From the NCBI RefSeq assembly GCF_004959925.1, contig NZ_SPUW01000003.1, positions 558,001 through 622,000 of the forward strand: a stretch of DNA of 64,000 nucleotides, in the 5' to 3' direction. This stretch comes from Pseudooceanicola onchidii (GTDB lineage Bacteria; Pseudomonadota; Alphaproteobacteria; Rhodobacterales; Rhodobacteraceae). A program made the position numbers and the translations under genes. Within the stretch, counting starts at the first letter, position 1. Each line of letters starts with the position of its first letter. Below the pieces are notes generated by a model, which saw nothing but the letters and a program-made list of their open reading frames with translations, was not told the DNA's origin and did no database searches. Positions 27,010 to 35,908 of the stretch are shown here, piece by piece.

Positions 27010-29121
27010 CTACCGTTGTCCATGAGTAACTAAGGGCATCAGCCCGGAGAGCGGAGATGGTTCCGTGGGCAAAAGCACAGCTGGCATGAAAGCTATGTTT
27101 TGGAACACGCCGTTCTGCCGAAGAATCTCGAAACGTTGAACGTTCGTCAGAAGCGTCTTCGCCAGGTCCGCTCTGCCATATATTGAAATGTCGTTTGGGC
27201 GGCGTAAGCTTCGCTCGACAGCTTGGAGCCATTCAGAGGTCAGTTCGGAGGGCTCGAGGTCCGTCGCGTATTTCAAAATCGTAGGTATCGGGTTCCCGGC
27301 CGAAGGGATCCCGGCATCGCGAGCGCTGGCGTAAAGCTCGCTCCACTTCGGCGTCCACGCCAGCGAGACGTAGTGTTTGGCTGCCCGAACCGCCTGCCGG
27401 TAGCGAGCCTGCTGATTTTTCGACAGACTTGCATCAGAGAATAACTCCAGATCGTAATCGAAGACCTGATCGATGGTCTCTGCCGGGCTGCCTCCATTTT
27501 CCATATGTAGGCGGTGCAGGGTGTTACACGCGACGGTAAGCGCACGACGCGTGCTCTCACTGTAACCGATACGACCGGCCAGATCTTTCAACTCCCTCAG
27601 TATTTTTGTAGGTAGCCGGACGGTGCGCTGAGGGTCGGACGCATGGAACGTGTTGCTGTAGGAAGTGAGGTAATCGGAAAGCTGCGGCAGGACGGCGGCT
27701 CTTTCCATCACCATCCCCGCCTCGCGAATAGCGACCTTGCGGGATTTCTTTGCCCAAGCCAATCGCGACGATATGAAAGCTCGGTCAATGTCATCAGGGG
27801 CCTTCTTGTTATAGATCGCCAAATTTTCCAACACGGCTATCCTGTCGAGATCCGAGCCAGAAAACCCCTCGCTAAGGAGGGCATTTTTGAAAGAGGCCCA
27901 CGCCGCAGCGAATGGGTTAGCCACGGGCGTTTCTCTCACTTCTCCTTTGCGCTGCCTGAGCCGTTGAAGACCGCTGGGTTCTTTCGGCAGCAACTTGGCG
28001 GGAAAGTCTTGGAGTTCGAACAGGGCATCTATTGCGAACGCGCCTGACCGGAACCGTGACCGCTCGGATTTTGTCAGTCGCCTCTCTGTTTCGGTGAACC
28101 ACTGCGGCGTCAAGTCAGACGGCTTCAATCCTTCTTTGCGAGCTTGATTTGAGACGGCGAGCGTTCTCGATGCCAGTTTTTCCATCCCACGATCTGCTAA
28201 CTCGGCTCGGATCTTCGACCAAGGTATTGAAGCCGCATCGAAGGCCGTATTTCGACGCGATGGATCGGACGAAATTGTCTTCAAAAGGTTCAGGACGTAA
28301 ATGTGAAAGGCTCTTTTTTTAGGCTTTTCCATGCCCAAAATAGAGGGGTCGAGGTCAATAAGCTGTTCCACCACCTGCTCAGAGAGCAATTCTTCCAGAG
28401 TTGGATCAGCGTGGATATCTACCAGAAGCATTAACACTGAGGCCCGATAGACCGCCGGGAGTGCGCTTTTGACTTTGGGTCCGGAAAGGGCATGCAGGCG
28501 TTCGAGCTTCGGCGGGAGGGGGGCGTGTGTGGTGTGATCCGAAGGCCGGGGCAGGGGGCCGATGAGCTAGCGGGGCAGGAGACCAGTGGCTTGAGCTAAT
28601 TCGGAGTTCTGGAGGCGGTCGAGCACGCCGAGGGCCGAACGGTAAGTAGCTCTGTTCAAGCCAGTCAGGGACTTCTCGAGCTCAACCGCCAAATCTCGGT
28701 TCAGTTCCGCAGGCTCAACCTGGTCTCCGAGCACGCGCCGTAACTCATAAAAGGGGTTTGCCGCCCATGAGCCGATCTCAAGGCGTGCCAGTCGTTGAAG
28801 CCCATGAATTGCGTCTGCATCGACGCGGGTTCTGGTTGCCAGCAATTGAAGATCGAGAATTCGTTGGCGGAAAGCCAGGTATCGTGGACGTTCCCTCCCG
28901 AAGATCTCTTGAGCACGCTCAGGTATCTCGTCGAAGGGCAGTTCTATCGACAAGGAAGTTCCGGAGTATCGGAGCATCAACAGCGGTGTTTCTTCGATCT
29001 TGGCGAGGAGAGTTAGGGCCGTAGCCAATGCAAATGGTGAGGCGGCACGGGTGAGTTCTTTCCTTGGGTCTGGACGAGACAATTCGTCGAAGAGCCTTCC
29101 GCAGTCCATTACGTCAGACAT
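27010..29121 (-). pseudogene. Third protein of recombinase trio, interrupted by in-frame TAG
   Basis: Two open segments lie in the same frame: codons 1-184 from ATG 29121 (ribosome site GAGG, 8-base gap) and codons from 28566 to 27010. They are separated only by TAG at 28567-28569. The 43 codons after the stop read as good protein (LIGPLPRPSDHTTHAPLPP, then ALPAVYRASVLMLLVDIHAD), so the intact product would be about 703 residues; CAG to TAG is the simplest origin. A motif of the form Leu-Thr, Tyr/Phe-Arg-Ser, then LLP recurs at three places, hinting at internal repeats. No tyrosine-recombinase catalytic set is visible, so it may be a DNA-binding partner of the two recombinases. Restart at 28431 or 28437 or readthrough cannot be excluded. 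Confidence 0.7.
28567..28569 (-). other. In-frame TAG interrupting the 703-codon frame
   Basis: The plus strand reads CTA here. The codons on both sides (Leu-Leu-Pro-Arg before, Leu-Ile-Gly-Pro-Leu-Pro after) are in one frame, with no other stop between 29121 and 27010. A single substitution or a sequencing error would explain it. Confidence 0.8.
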
Positions 29122-29230
29122 ACAAACCACCTCGGCCAGACCGCTTTTGGGACGGTGCAGACTGCCTCAGTCCCAGGGCGTTTTCGGTAAACTCGCCGCG
29201 AGGGCGGCCGGGGTTCGTGCTGTGTTTGAT

Positions 29231-29245
29231 CTCTGTCATACAGAG
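29231..29245. promoter_or_regulatory. Short palindrome CTCTGT-CAT-ACAGAG
   Basis: A perfect 6+6 inverted repeat with a 3-base spacer, 110 bases upstream of the interrupted gene's start. It could be an operator for a recombinase-operon regulator. Its arms differ from the palindrome at 30012, so a common repressor is not implied. Confidence 0.3.
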
Positions 29246-29404
29246 CATATTGGCCGTTTGCGCGCAGAGCAAAATCGGAGGCGCAACCGTGTCGCGGTCA
29301 CCCACAAACCAACCAGCCCCCCCTCGGGGATTCTCTTGATTCTGGGATTCTCTTTATTCAGGGGGTCGTTTTTTCTTTTTATTTCAGTATCCTGAGTGGG
29401 GGTT

Positions 29405-29530
29405 GGTCGCACTGGGCCGGGGGCATGTCGCAAATTACTTTGCTCAGGTCGCAAAATCTCTGACAAAGGTCGCACGTCGCCTTGCTCAGGTCGCAATGCG
29501 TCTGGCGCAGGACGCGGAATACCTGCGGCA
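29405..29530. repeat. Six-unit tandem array with 21-bp period (iteron-like)
   Basis: The core GGTCGCA, or a one- to two-base variant, starts at 29405, 29426, 29447, 29468, 29489 and 29510, exactly 21 bases apart. Two units share TTGCTCAGGTCGCA. The last unit is degenerate (GGACGCG). The minus strand could be read as a heptapeptide repeat with Arg-Pro, but five copies keep the rare CGA Arg codon, which points to selection on DNA rather than protein. Twenty-one bases is two helical turns, as for iterons or repeated protein-binding sites. Confidence 0.7.
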
Positions 29531-29707
29531 AATCTCACGCTAATGTGATTGTCGGAGGTCCGGCACGAGCACTTTTTCAAGCCCGTAGCCCGGGTGCTGG
29601 ACAGCAAACCGACCAGCTCGAGCCCGTCGGCAGATATCAGGTGCGCGCGGCGTGCGAGTTCATCACGTTCAGATCCGCTCGCCTATTGCCACGAGGGTGC
29701 CAGGCCC

Positions 29708-29965
29708 TCAGTGGGGCATACTGTCTGGAAGCAAGCCGAGCACATCGCAGATCAATTCTGTCGGTTCGTCTGAGAGAGCCCGCGCCCAGTAATAAAATTC
29801 GACGACGTCCAACCTACGTTCTGCCAGCTCAACTTTCGCCACAAATGACGGTGGCCTGCCCAATTGCTCCGCCAGCGCCGCTTGAGAGAGGCCGGCAGAC
29901 TTCCGAGCGCTTACCAAGGCTGCGATGACGTCCCGATATTGTTTTGTGTGTAATGTGCCCGCCAC
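29708..29965 (-). CDS. XRE-family helix-turn-helix regulator
   Basis: An 85-residue Cro/CI-type regulator consisting of little more than the DNA-binding domain: LVSARKSAGLSQAALAEQLG, then RPPSFVAKVELAERRLDV. Start taken as GTG 29965 because GGAAAG precedes it and the upstream extension is not HTH-like. It is divergent from the gene at 30022, with a perfect palindrome between them, the layout of a self-regulating repressor and its target. Confidence 0.75.
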   Translation of the reverse strand: MAGTLHTKQYRDVIAALVSARKSAGLSQAALAEQLGRPPSFVAKVELAERRLDVVEFYYWARALSDEPTELICDVLGLLPDSMPH

Positions 29966-30011
29966 TGCCGCATCTTTCCGCTGGACAGGCTCTCTTACGT
30001 GAGTTACTCGA

Positions 30012-30030
30012 CACTCCCAAAATGGGAGTG
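30012..30030. promoter_or_regulatory. Palindromic operator CACTCCCA-AAA-TGGGAGTG
   Basis: A perfect 8+8 inverted repeat with a 3-base centre, 46 bases upstream of the XRE start and overlapping the first possible ATG of the divergent gene. Its location makes it the best candidate binding site of the XRE protein. It also suggests the divergent gene really starts further in, at GTG 30034. Confidence 0.5.
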
Positions 30031-30438
30031 GCCGTGGTGACGGAAGAAACGTTTTGGTTGGACACACGCTGGTTGAATCCGGGCTGGCAAGAGGCGTTTC
30101 GAGCACGTCTCTCAGGCTGGTTGCCGATAGGCTGGGTGCAGGAGGGCGTTCGCCTTGGTGTGATTGAATACGATGCCGAAAGGAGGATGATCGAGGTGAC
30201 CACCTATGGGCGCGAGATCACTGACCTCGACTTGAGCTTGATCAGTGAAGATACCATCAAGGCGCTTGCAGCTACGGTCGCGATCCGCGGCGGAGATGAT
30301 GCATGGTTCAACTCTGACTTGGGTCAGCCAGGGGGCTGGCTGCCAGTGGCACGCACGTTTCCAATCGAATTTAGGGCAAGGTTTGAAGAGTGCTTTCAGT
30401 TGGCGCGTTCAGAACTCACTGAGCAACCGGTCAAATGA
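30022..30438 (+). CDS. Hypothetical protein divergent from XRE regulator
   Basis: Up to 138 residues; no family recognised. Visible segments are an aromatic-rich start (ETFWLDTRWLNPGWQEAFRA), VRLGVIEYDAERRMIEVTTY and a C-terminus rich in Glu and Arg. The ATG at 30022 lies inside the palindrome; GTG at 30034, 5 bases after GGGAG, is a likelier start. It is the only plus-strand gene inside the otherwise minus-strand recombinase block and is probably controlled by the XRE protein. Confidence 0.5.
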   Translation: MGVAVVTEETFWLDTRWLNPGWQEAFRARLSGWLPIGWVQEGVRLGVIEYDAERRMIEVTTYGREITDLDLSLISEDTIKALAATVAIRGGDDAWFNSDLGQPGGWLPVARTFPIEFRARFEECFQLARSELTEQPVK

Positions 30439-30653
30439 CGTTGCCAAGATCGCGAGGAAGCGCCCGTTCCCTGTTGTCAATTGTCTCCGGGAGTATTCAG
30501 AAATGATGATTGTGCAGGGTTATCCGGTCCCGCAGCCGACCAAAAATAATGAAGAAAAACCCGTCGAGGAGGAAAAGAAAGAAGAAAAGACAGAAACCCT
30601 ACAACACGGGTAACCTGTCTGAACATCCAATTACCGTCGCCCGCAGGTTGTGG

Positions 30654-32162
30654 TTAGCTATTCCAGTTGAAGTCGGCTCGGTAGCGCTCGCGCATACCAT
30701 TTACCCGGCGGTCCCGCCGTGCCCTCATCGCTTCGGCGTCAAGCTGTGCAACTTCTTCCGCGATGTAGTGAAGTCTGACGATATCGGTGCCTGACGTCGT
30801 CGGTGAGTGATGAGCAGCATGTTTTGCCAGCTCGATACCCACTGGGCCATGGTGGCGTATGGCGTCTGAGTAATGCATAACGCGCAGCGTCGTAAAACTA
30901 TTGCCAGTGAGCGCCTTGAAAACCCTGGGGATGTAGCTCGCAGCGGCGGGCCTCTCATCAACGAGACAGAACAGTTGCCGTCTTTCCTGTATGGCCTGTT
31001 CTCTCAGGTGTGGCAGGAGGACCGGCGTCGAGTCTTGGAGAAGAATTGCATCGATGAACCGTCCGCATTCGGGGTGAAGCGGAAGAACCAGAAGTTCGGG
31101 TCGAGAAGTATGTGTTTTCTGGATCTTTGTCCTGATGACCCAGTGGTTGTTCTCCCAGAACAGAGTAGTGCCGAAGGCAAGCTGAGCGGACGCATTCCGG
31201 AGCGGGGCGTTGGCGTATATGGCCAGAATGGCAGCGGCGTTCCGCATCTGGTGCCGTTTGCCAGGGGATAGTTCCGCATCGACGCCGATAAGAAGCCGTT
31301 CAGCTTGGTCAAGAATACGGTCAGTCGTGTTCCCGGTCCTTGCCAGCTTAAAGAATTTCAGGGCCCTCTGTGCGCGCTCACGAGCCTCGAATTCTCTGAT
31401 GTAACAACGCAGGTGCGAGATTATACTCTCATCTTCGCCGTGATAACGTGCGAAAAGGTATAGTCCGTCCACCGACGCCCGGATGGATGACCAGCGAAGT
31501 CCATGTGGTTTCAGAGAGCACCGCGAGATGAGATCCTTCACGTATCTATCGATGCCAATGGGTGAAAGGACAGGCTGGAAGTCATTGTGCCGGATCGACC
31601 ACATACACTGGCACAGCTTTTCGCGCATGCGCAGCACCATACTCCGGGCCGGGACCTTGACCTCGGCCCCTCCTCCCGGAAGCCCACGAGCCGCACGGCG
31701 AATGGTTTCCTGATAATCCAGAGGCAACTCGTCGGGTTGAATCGAAACATGACGTAGGATCGGCGGTCGTTTCGGTGGTCGGGCAATCGGATCCCAACTT
31801 AACATTTCGTATGACGGACGCATGACGGTGTTTTTGGGCAGGGCGAGCACCGGGGACTGGTTTGCCCCGGGAGACTTCTTAGCCAGTTTCTGGCGCGCAT
31901 CCGCAATCTGTCGCAAGAACGATGGGTCAAAGAGTGAAAAGGTGTCCTCGAGCAAATCGAGGGTAAGCTGAACATCTGCTCTGCCATCGCCCTTCAGCCA
32001 CATGACTAAGTCGTCGGCTGACGGGGCGCTGAAACCGTGTTCCAGTAGATAGTCAAAGAACCCGTCCGTCGCGAGAATTGAAGCCTCGCCAACAGTTGCG
32101 AAACCGGGACGCATTGCCAGAGCTTTCCAGACTGGCTTTGCCAGGATGCTGTGAACATTCAT
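30654..32162 (-). CDS. Large tyrosine-recombinase-like protein, 502 residues
   Basis: A C-terminal domain with a recognisable but altered tyrosine-recombinase active site: Arg I near 322 (ANAPLRNASAQLAFG), a beta-hairpin lysine in KIQKTHTSRPE, TTLR in place of HxxR (Arg about 427, first His missing), His about 451-452 in KHAAHHSPTTSG and the nucleophile Tyr about 466 in RLHYIAEE. The N-terminal 200 residues have no known domain. Its ATG overlaps the stop of the 641-residue gene (ATGA), so both are made together. Such paired recombinases with unequal catalytic sets recall Tn554 TnpA/TnpB and RIT elements, but the lengths differ. Confidence 0.72.
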   Translation of the reverse strand: MNVHSILAKPVWKALAMRPGFATVGEASILATDGFFDYLLEHGFSAPSADDLVMWLKGDGRADVQLTLDLLEDTFSLFDPSFLRQIADARQKLAKKSPGANQSPVLALPKNTVMRPSYEMLSWDPIARPPKRPPILRHVSIQPDELPLDYQETIRRAARGLPGGGAEVKVPARSMVLRMREKLCQCMWSIRHNDFQPVLSPIGIDRYVKDLISRCSLKPHGLRWSSIRASVDGLYLFARYHGEDESIISHLRCYIREFEARERAQRALKFFKLARTGNTTDRILDQAERLLIGVDAELSPGKRHQMRNAAAILAIYANAPLRNASAQLAFGTTLFWENNHWVIRTKIQKTHTSRPELLVLPLHPECGRFIDAILLQDSTPVLLPHLREQAIQERRQLFCLVDERPAAASYIPRVFKALTGNSFTTLRVMHYSDAIRHHGPVGIELAKHAAHHSPTTSGTDIVRLHYIAEEVAQLDAEAMRARRDRRVNGMRERYRADFNWNS

Positions 32163-34084
32163 TCCGAGGCACCCCGAATTTCTCTCGACCATTGGGAACG
32201 GTTGGCCCTACGGCGATAACGCGTTTCTTGGAAATCAAGAGCACGCTTCTCGGCATCTATGAATGCGTAGTTTCTCCGCAGAACACGCTCGGTATCTCCG
32301 GTGATTGTCTCGAGTTGCGGGAAACAACTCGGATCCTCATTGATCTCGATGGAGCACAACCCATGCCGGAAGTTATGGCTGGTGAGGGGAAGGCCGATTC
32401 CATCCGAACACTCCGCGAGCCAACTATCAAACGTCTGGAAAACCAATTCCTCTCCGATCACTTCAATGGCGGGAAACAGGAGAGAAGACTCGGTCGATCC
32501 GCCGAACAGTGGTCGTATGCACGCCAGGTAGAATGAAAGTATATTGAAAGCGTCGCGACGGTGATGAGCTTCCGAAATCGGGAAGGGTGGCATGTGCTGC
32601 CCGCGAGCGGTCATGGCTTTACCGTTTTTGAGGAGCTCGTTTGGGATGTGAATGACGAAATGGGGATTCACCGGGTCAGATCGATGATCGAAGAAAGTTT
32701 GCGGATGACCGTCCATGTTCAGATCGCGCAGGATGTTGGATTTCCGAAATGGAGCGACGTCAATCGCAATTGCTGCGAAGGCCGCGCAGGTTCCGAACAT
32801 ACGGGCTTGCCGAAGGAGGCGCTTCGCGATGCGAACCTCCTCGGTTGACAGAGTTAAAGATGCCGGATCTTTCACAAACGCTCCAAGGTCAATTTTTTCG
32901 AGCGCGGCCATTTCAAGTGCTGCCTGTGCTTTGGCGGCATACTGGAGGTGCTGGGTCTCGAATATTTCGGTCTTGACCTCATTTTGGATGAGGTTTCTGC
33001 ACCATGCTTTCGTTTTGGGAGACATCTGCTCGCTTGCCTTGGCTCCTTCGATCAGGACCGGCAGGCGAGATATTAGCTTGGCGAGTTTCTCCGCCTCCTC
33101 GGTCAAGCCACGACGCTTGACGGTCAGCTTTAGCGCCGACGCATATTCGTAGAGGCTTCTCGGCTCCAGGCCGCTGGAGTTCTTTGATCTCTCGCAGAGG
33201 GTCACCAGAACTTTCTCGATGACGTCCAATTCGAACAGCGGAGTAAGTCCGTTGGACATCTTCAGGTCGCGGTATTCACCGGCGGTCCTAACGTAGGTTC
33301 TCAAGGCAGCTCTATAGATCCCGGTGTTGCCGGACGAATGGCGTTTTGCCGTCGCTTCCCTGGCCTCGTCTGTAAGAGCGGTGTCGTCATACTCGACGGT
33401 CGCATTGGTCACCCAGTTATTTACCTCCTCGAAAAGGAACTCGGGAATAGCCTCTTCGTTTCGGAAAACGCCTGTCAGGGATCCGATCTCATCGTGCGGG
33501 AGCATGGCGCGGCATGTAGGAAACTGCCGAAGCAAATCGATGAAGCTGGCCCCCCGCTTGGCTTGTGCCCATTCGTCTGAGGTCGAACACTCCTCACGAA
33601 GTTGGATGACACGGTCTCGCGTCAGATCGGTGATGTCCCAGCCGCGCAAACGGGCAAGATCGCATAGTTTGGGATAGCCACGGGTCTGATCTTCTCTGAT
33701 GAAGTTCGCGTCAATGAGGTCCGGCAGGACGGCCTTGAGGCGGGCGAAGCCGTCCTTTCTTTCGCGGCGTGCCTGCCGAGCTTGCAGGTCGCCATGATAG
33801 AACTCGATCATCCGCCTCCCATCGGCCTGATACTGCCGATATGTCGATGGCAAAATGCCCCATGCTGCAACACGGGCATTCAGGCGGGCATTTTGCTTCG
33901 AGTATTTGGGGGCAAGGTCGAGATATTCTCTCAGGGCGCCCGCGAGGACTCGTAGGTGGTGATCCTTGTAACCACGCTTTCTCAACATACGCTCGAGATG
34001 GCTGGCGTATTGACGGACCGTAGGGTCTTCGTGACCCAGACCGTAGTCTATGATGTCGCGCATCGACGGCTCTGATGTAAGCAT
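32159..34084 (-). CDS. Large tyrosine-recombinase-like protein, 641 residues
   Basis: The C-terminal third carries Arg I about 447 (IDVAPFRKSNILRDLNMDG), the lysine segment NELLKNGKAM, HxxR at 570-573 (LTSHNFRHG) and Tyr about 606 (RRNYAFIDAEKR). The position usually His/Trp before the tyrosine reads TGD. The long N-terminus, about 400 residues, should hold core- and arm-binding domains and includes two SAM-like segments around 20-60 and 300-330. Translation is coupled to the 502-residue partner. A strong ribosome site is not visible; MRDIIDYG at 34063 is a possible later start. Probably the main catalytic partner of the trio. Confidence 0.75.
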   Translation of the reverse strand: MLTSEPSMRDIIDYGLGHEDPTVRQYASHLERMLRKRGYKDHHLRVLAGALREYLDLAPKYSKQNARLNARVAAWGILPSTYRQYQADGRRMIEFYHGDLQARQARRERKDGFARLKAVLPDLIDANFIREDQTRGYPKLCDLARLRGWDITDLTRDRVIQLREECSTSDEWAQAKRGASFIDLLRQFPTCRAMLPHDEIGSLTGVFRNEEAIPEFLFEEVNNWVTNATVEYDDTALTDEAREATAKRHSSGNTGIYRAALRTYVRTAGEYRDLKMSNGLTPLFELDVIEKVLVTLCERSKNSSGLEPRSLYEYASALKLTVKRRGLTEEAEKLAKLISRLPVLIEGAKASEQMSPKTKAWCRNLIQNEVKTEIFETQHLQYAAKAQAALEMAALEKIDLGAFVKDPASLTLSTEEVRIAKRLLRQARMFGTCAAFAAIAIDVAPFRKSNILRDLNMDGHPQTFFDHRSDPVNPHFVIHIPNELLKNGKAMTARGQHMPPFPISEAHHRRDAFNILSFYLACIRPLFGGSTESSLLFPAIEVIGEELVFQTFDSWLAECSDGIGLPLTSHNFRHGLCSIEINEDPSCFPQLETITGDTERVLRRNYAFIDAEKRALDFQETRYRRRANRSQWSREIRGASE

Positions 34085-34178
34085 TGGTTTGACTTTCTAT
34101 CTTTCGGTGTTACCGGGACGATCTGGCGTTATCGGGAGGCGGATAATAAAAACCGGTGGGTTTGCCCGTGCCGAAAAC

Positions 34179-34748
34179 CTACTGACTGTTGTTATTTTCG
34201 GCGTTGGAGGGACGAGCGGCTTCGGAAGCAAATAGAGCCGCGAAAACGTCACCTGCGTCGGCTGAAGAGGCAGGCTCGCATCGTGGATTTGAGCCAGGTG
34301 CTGACACCGGCACCGGTTCCACGATCTCGAAGTTTGGGGTAGGGGTGCCAAGGACACGGGTCCGGATTAGCGCGGGCAGCCAGCGGCGCATGCGGGGTGC
34401 TTGCTCAGCGTCTGCATAGCCGAGCTGCACGCCACGGTCGTATTGCCAGCGCCCTGTCCGGAGGTTGTCCCGGATCGTCGAGTTAGGGACACCGGTAACC
34501 TTGCGAACCCAGTTGATGTCGGCGAGGCTTTCGCGCAGTAGGCTCCTCGCAGGGTCGTCCGCGGGAAGCACGCCAAACAACTGGCGCCATAGAATGCTCT
34601 CTGAATAGATGCCGTGCGTCTTTTCCACGCCAAGCCGTTTGGCAACATCGACCACACTGTTGCGGCCAACGCCCAGGTAGCGTCTAAGTTCTTCCGTGGT
34701 TAGCCCAGCATTGTTAGCCGGAATGATCAGGGAGCGATAGAGCGTCAT
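34179..34748 (-). CDS. Small helix-turn-helix protein heading recombinase operon
   Basis: A 189-residue protein with two HTH-like segments, LTTEELRRYLGVGRNSVVDV (about 15-34) and VRKVTGVPNSTIRDNLRTGR (about 75-94), then a Pro/Ala/Glu-rich tail. AAAGGAG lies 6 bases before ATG 34748, better placed than the in-frame ATG two codons earlier. It precedes the 641-residue recombinase gene by 94 bp on the same strand. It probably acts as a directionality factor or regulator of the element; family not recognised. Confidence 0.6.
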   Translation of the reverse strand: MTLYRSLIIPANNAGLTTEELRRYLGVGRNSVVDVAKRLGVEKTHGIYSESILWRQLFGVLPADDPARSLLRESLADINWVRKVTGVPNSTIRDNLRTGRWQYDRGVQLGYADAEQAPRMRRWLPALIRTRVLGTPTPNFEIVEPVPVSAPGSNPRCEPASSADAGDVFAALFASEAARPSNAENNNSQ

Positions 34749-35020
34749 AAGCATCTCCTTTGGCGGGAGATGGGTCCGAATTGGACCTGACCAAAATGTT
34801 GGCAGTGAGGGCAAGAGCAGGTGGCAGACAAGGGCGTCAGCCCTGAGCCGTCGCAACATGCTGAAAAAATGCTACGACGACTGGCAGGCGAGTTTGCGCA
34901 ACGCCAATGCTACGTTATCGATGTCTTTGGGTGCCCTACTGAATGAACCCGTCAGGGCACAGAAGCGGTGACCTTTGTCGCGCAATGCCGCGACCTGTCG
35001 AACCAAAGGAGCTTCAAAAC

Positions 35021-35557
35021 ATGAGATCCGTTCGTGGGCATGATGCCAATCAGTTGATTGAGGCCTTCGCGGTGATCGATTTCGAAGCCTCAAGCCTGTC
35101 CGAACTCAGTTGGCCTATCGAGGTTGGATTGTCTTGGATCGACAAAGGCCAGCTTCGGACGTGGTCGTCTTTGATAAAGCCGGACCCCAGTTGGGTCTTG
35201 AACGATTGGTCAACAAAAAGCTCCGCGATCCACAAAATACCGTTTGGAGACCTTGATGGGGCACCACCGGCCGTCGTTATCGCGAAAGCCTTCATGGCAT
35301 GCTCAAAGGGCAAGCTTCTGGTTTCCGACGCTCCACTATACGAGACGCGTTGGCTTGCCAAATTACTGGCTACGACCGGGTCGTGTGATGTGCCAACCAT
35401 AGAGAATTACCATGACGTGTCATTCCAAGCTTTCGACGGATATGCTCTCGACATGCTCTACGAAAGGCTTGTGCGGCAGAGGGTGCCACATCGTGCAGGT
35501 CCTGACAGCGCTCGAATGGTCCAGGGCTGGCTCGAGGCGTTGTCACACGTCAACTGA
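35021..35557 (+). CDS. DEDDh 3'-5' exonuclease (DnaQ/RNase T-like)
   Basis: A 178-residue exonuclease domain alone. Metal ligands are visible in FAVIDFEASSLSELSWPIEV (Asp and Glu of Exo I), LVSDAPLYETRWLAKLL (Exo II Asp) and HRAGPDSARM (Exo III His-x4-Asp). AAAGGAG lies 9 bases before the ATG at 35021; the longer frame upstream has no site. It is divergent from the recombinase operon and 350 bp upstream of the DUF262 gene. Possible roles are RNA or DNA trimming, perhaps linked to the defence pair downstream, but the spacing argues against one operon. Confidence 0.75.
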   Translation: MRSVRGHDANQLIEAFAVIDFEASSLSELSWPIEVGLSWIDKGQLRTWSSLIKPDPSWVLNDWSTKSSAIHKIPFGDLDGAPPAVVIAKAFMACSKGKLLVSDAPLYETRWLAKLLATTGSCDVPTIENYHDVSFQAFDGYALDMLYERLVRQRVPHRAGPDSARMVQGWLEALSHVN

Positions 35558-35908
35558 TGCATACTGTCGAGCATTCGTTGCGTTGCCTCACGTCGGTGCC
35601 AATTCGCTTTGGAAGTAGAGGTTTCGGCCCAAACCGGACATTGGCCAGAGTTTACTGCCGCGCCGCGGCGTCTCTGATGCAGTCAGATGCGCAGGTTGAC
35701 GTATTGTCCGCGGTGCCAAGGTCTGTCGTGCCGACTTCGATCTACAACGGAACCTTCGGGCTTGGCACTGTTGTGTCTGCGATAAGTCCTCGAAGTGCTT
35801 TGGGGCGGAGGCAAAGAAAATTTCCCGATGAAGGAGCCTTGGTCTTTACTCTCCCACGTAATAATTTGGTTTCGAACGACATCATCGGATACGCAGCTTA
35901 GGATCACT
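35558..35908. other. Intergenic, probably decayed sequence
   Basis: About 350 bases between the exonuclease and DUF262 genes. A 114-codon frame (35557-35901) lacks a ribosome site and a domain, and its composition looks unlike a protein. No hairpin terminator is clear. The promoter of the DUF262 pair should lie near the right end. Confidence 0.4.

Noticed and set aside
28567-28569. TAG read as pyrrolysine or programmed readthrough
   Set aside because: No pyl genes or recoding structure are evident in the window; a simple nonsense change is more economical, though homologues should be compared.
30503-30613. Short Lys/Glu-rich frame (36 codons) after the unknown plus-strand gene
   Set aside because: GGGAG upstream is weakly placed and the sequence is low-complexity purine-rich DNA; not enough to call a gene.
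35557-35901. 114-codon plus-strand frame before the DUF262 gene
   Set aside because: No ribosome site, no domain and irregular composition; it overlaps only spacer sequence.
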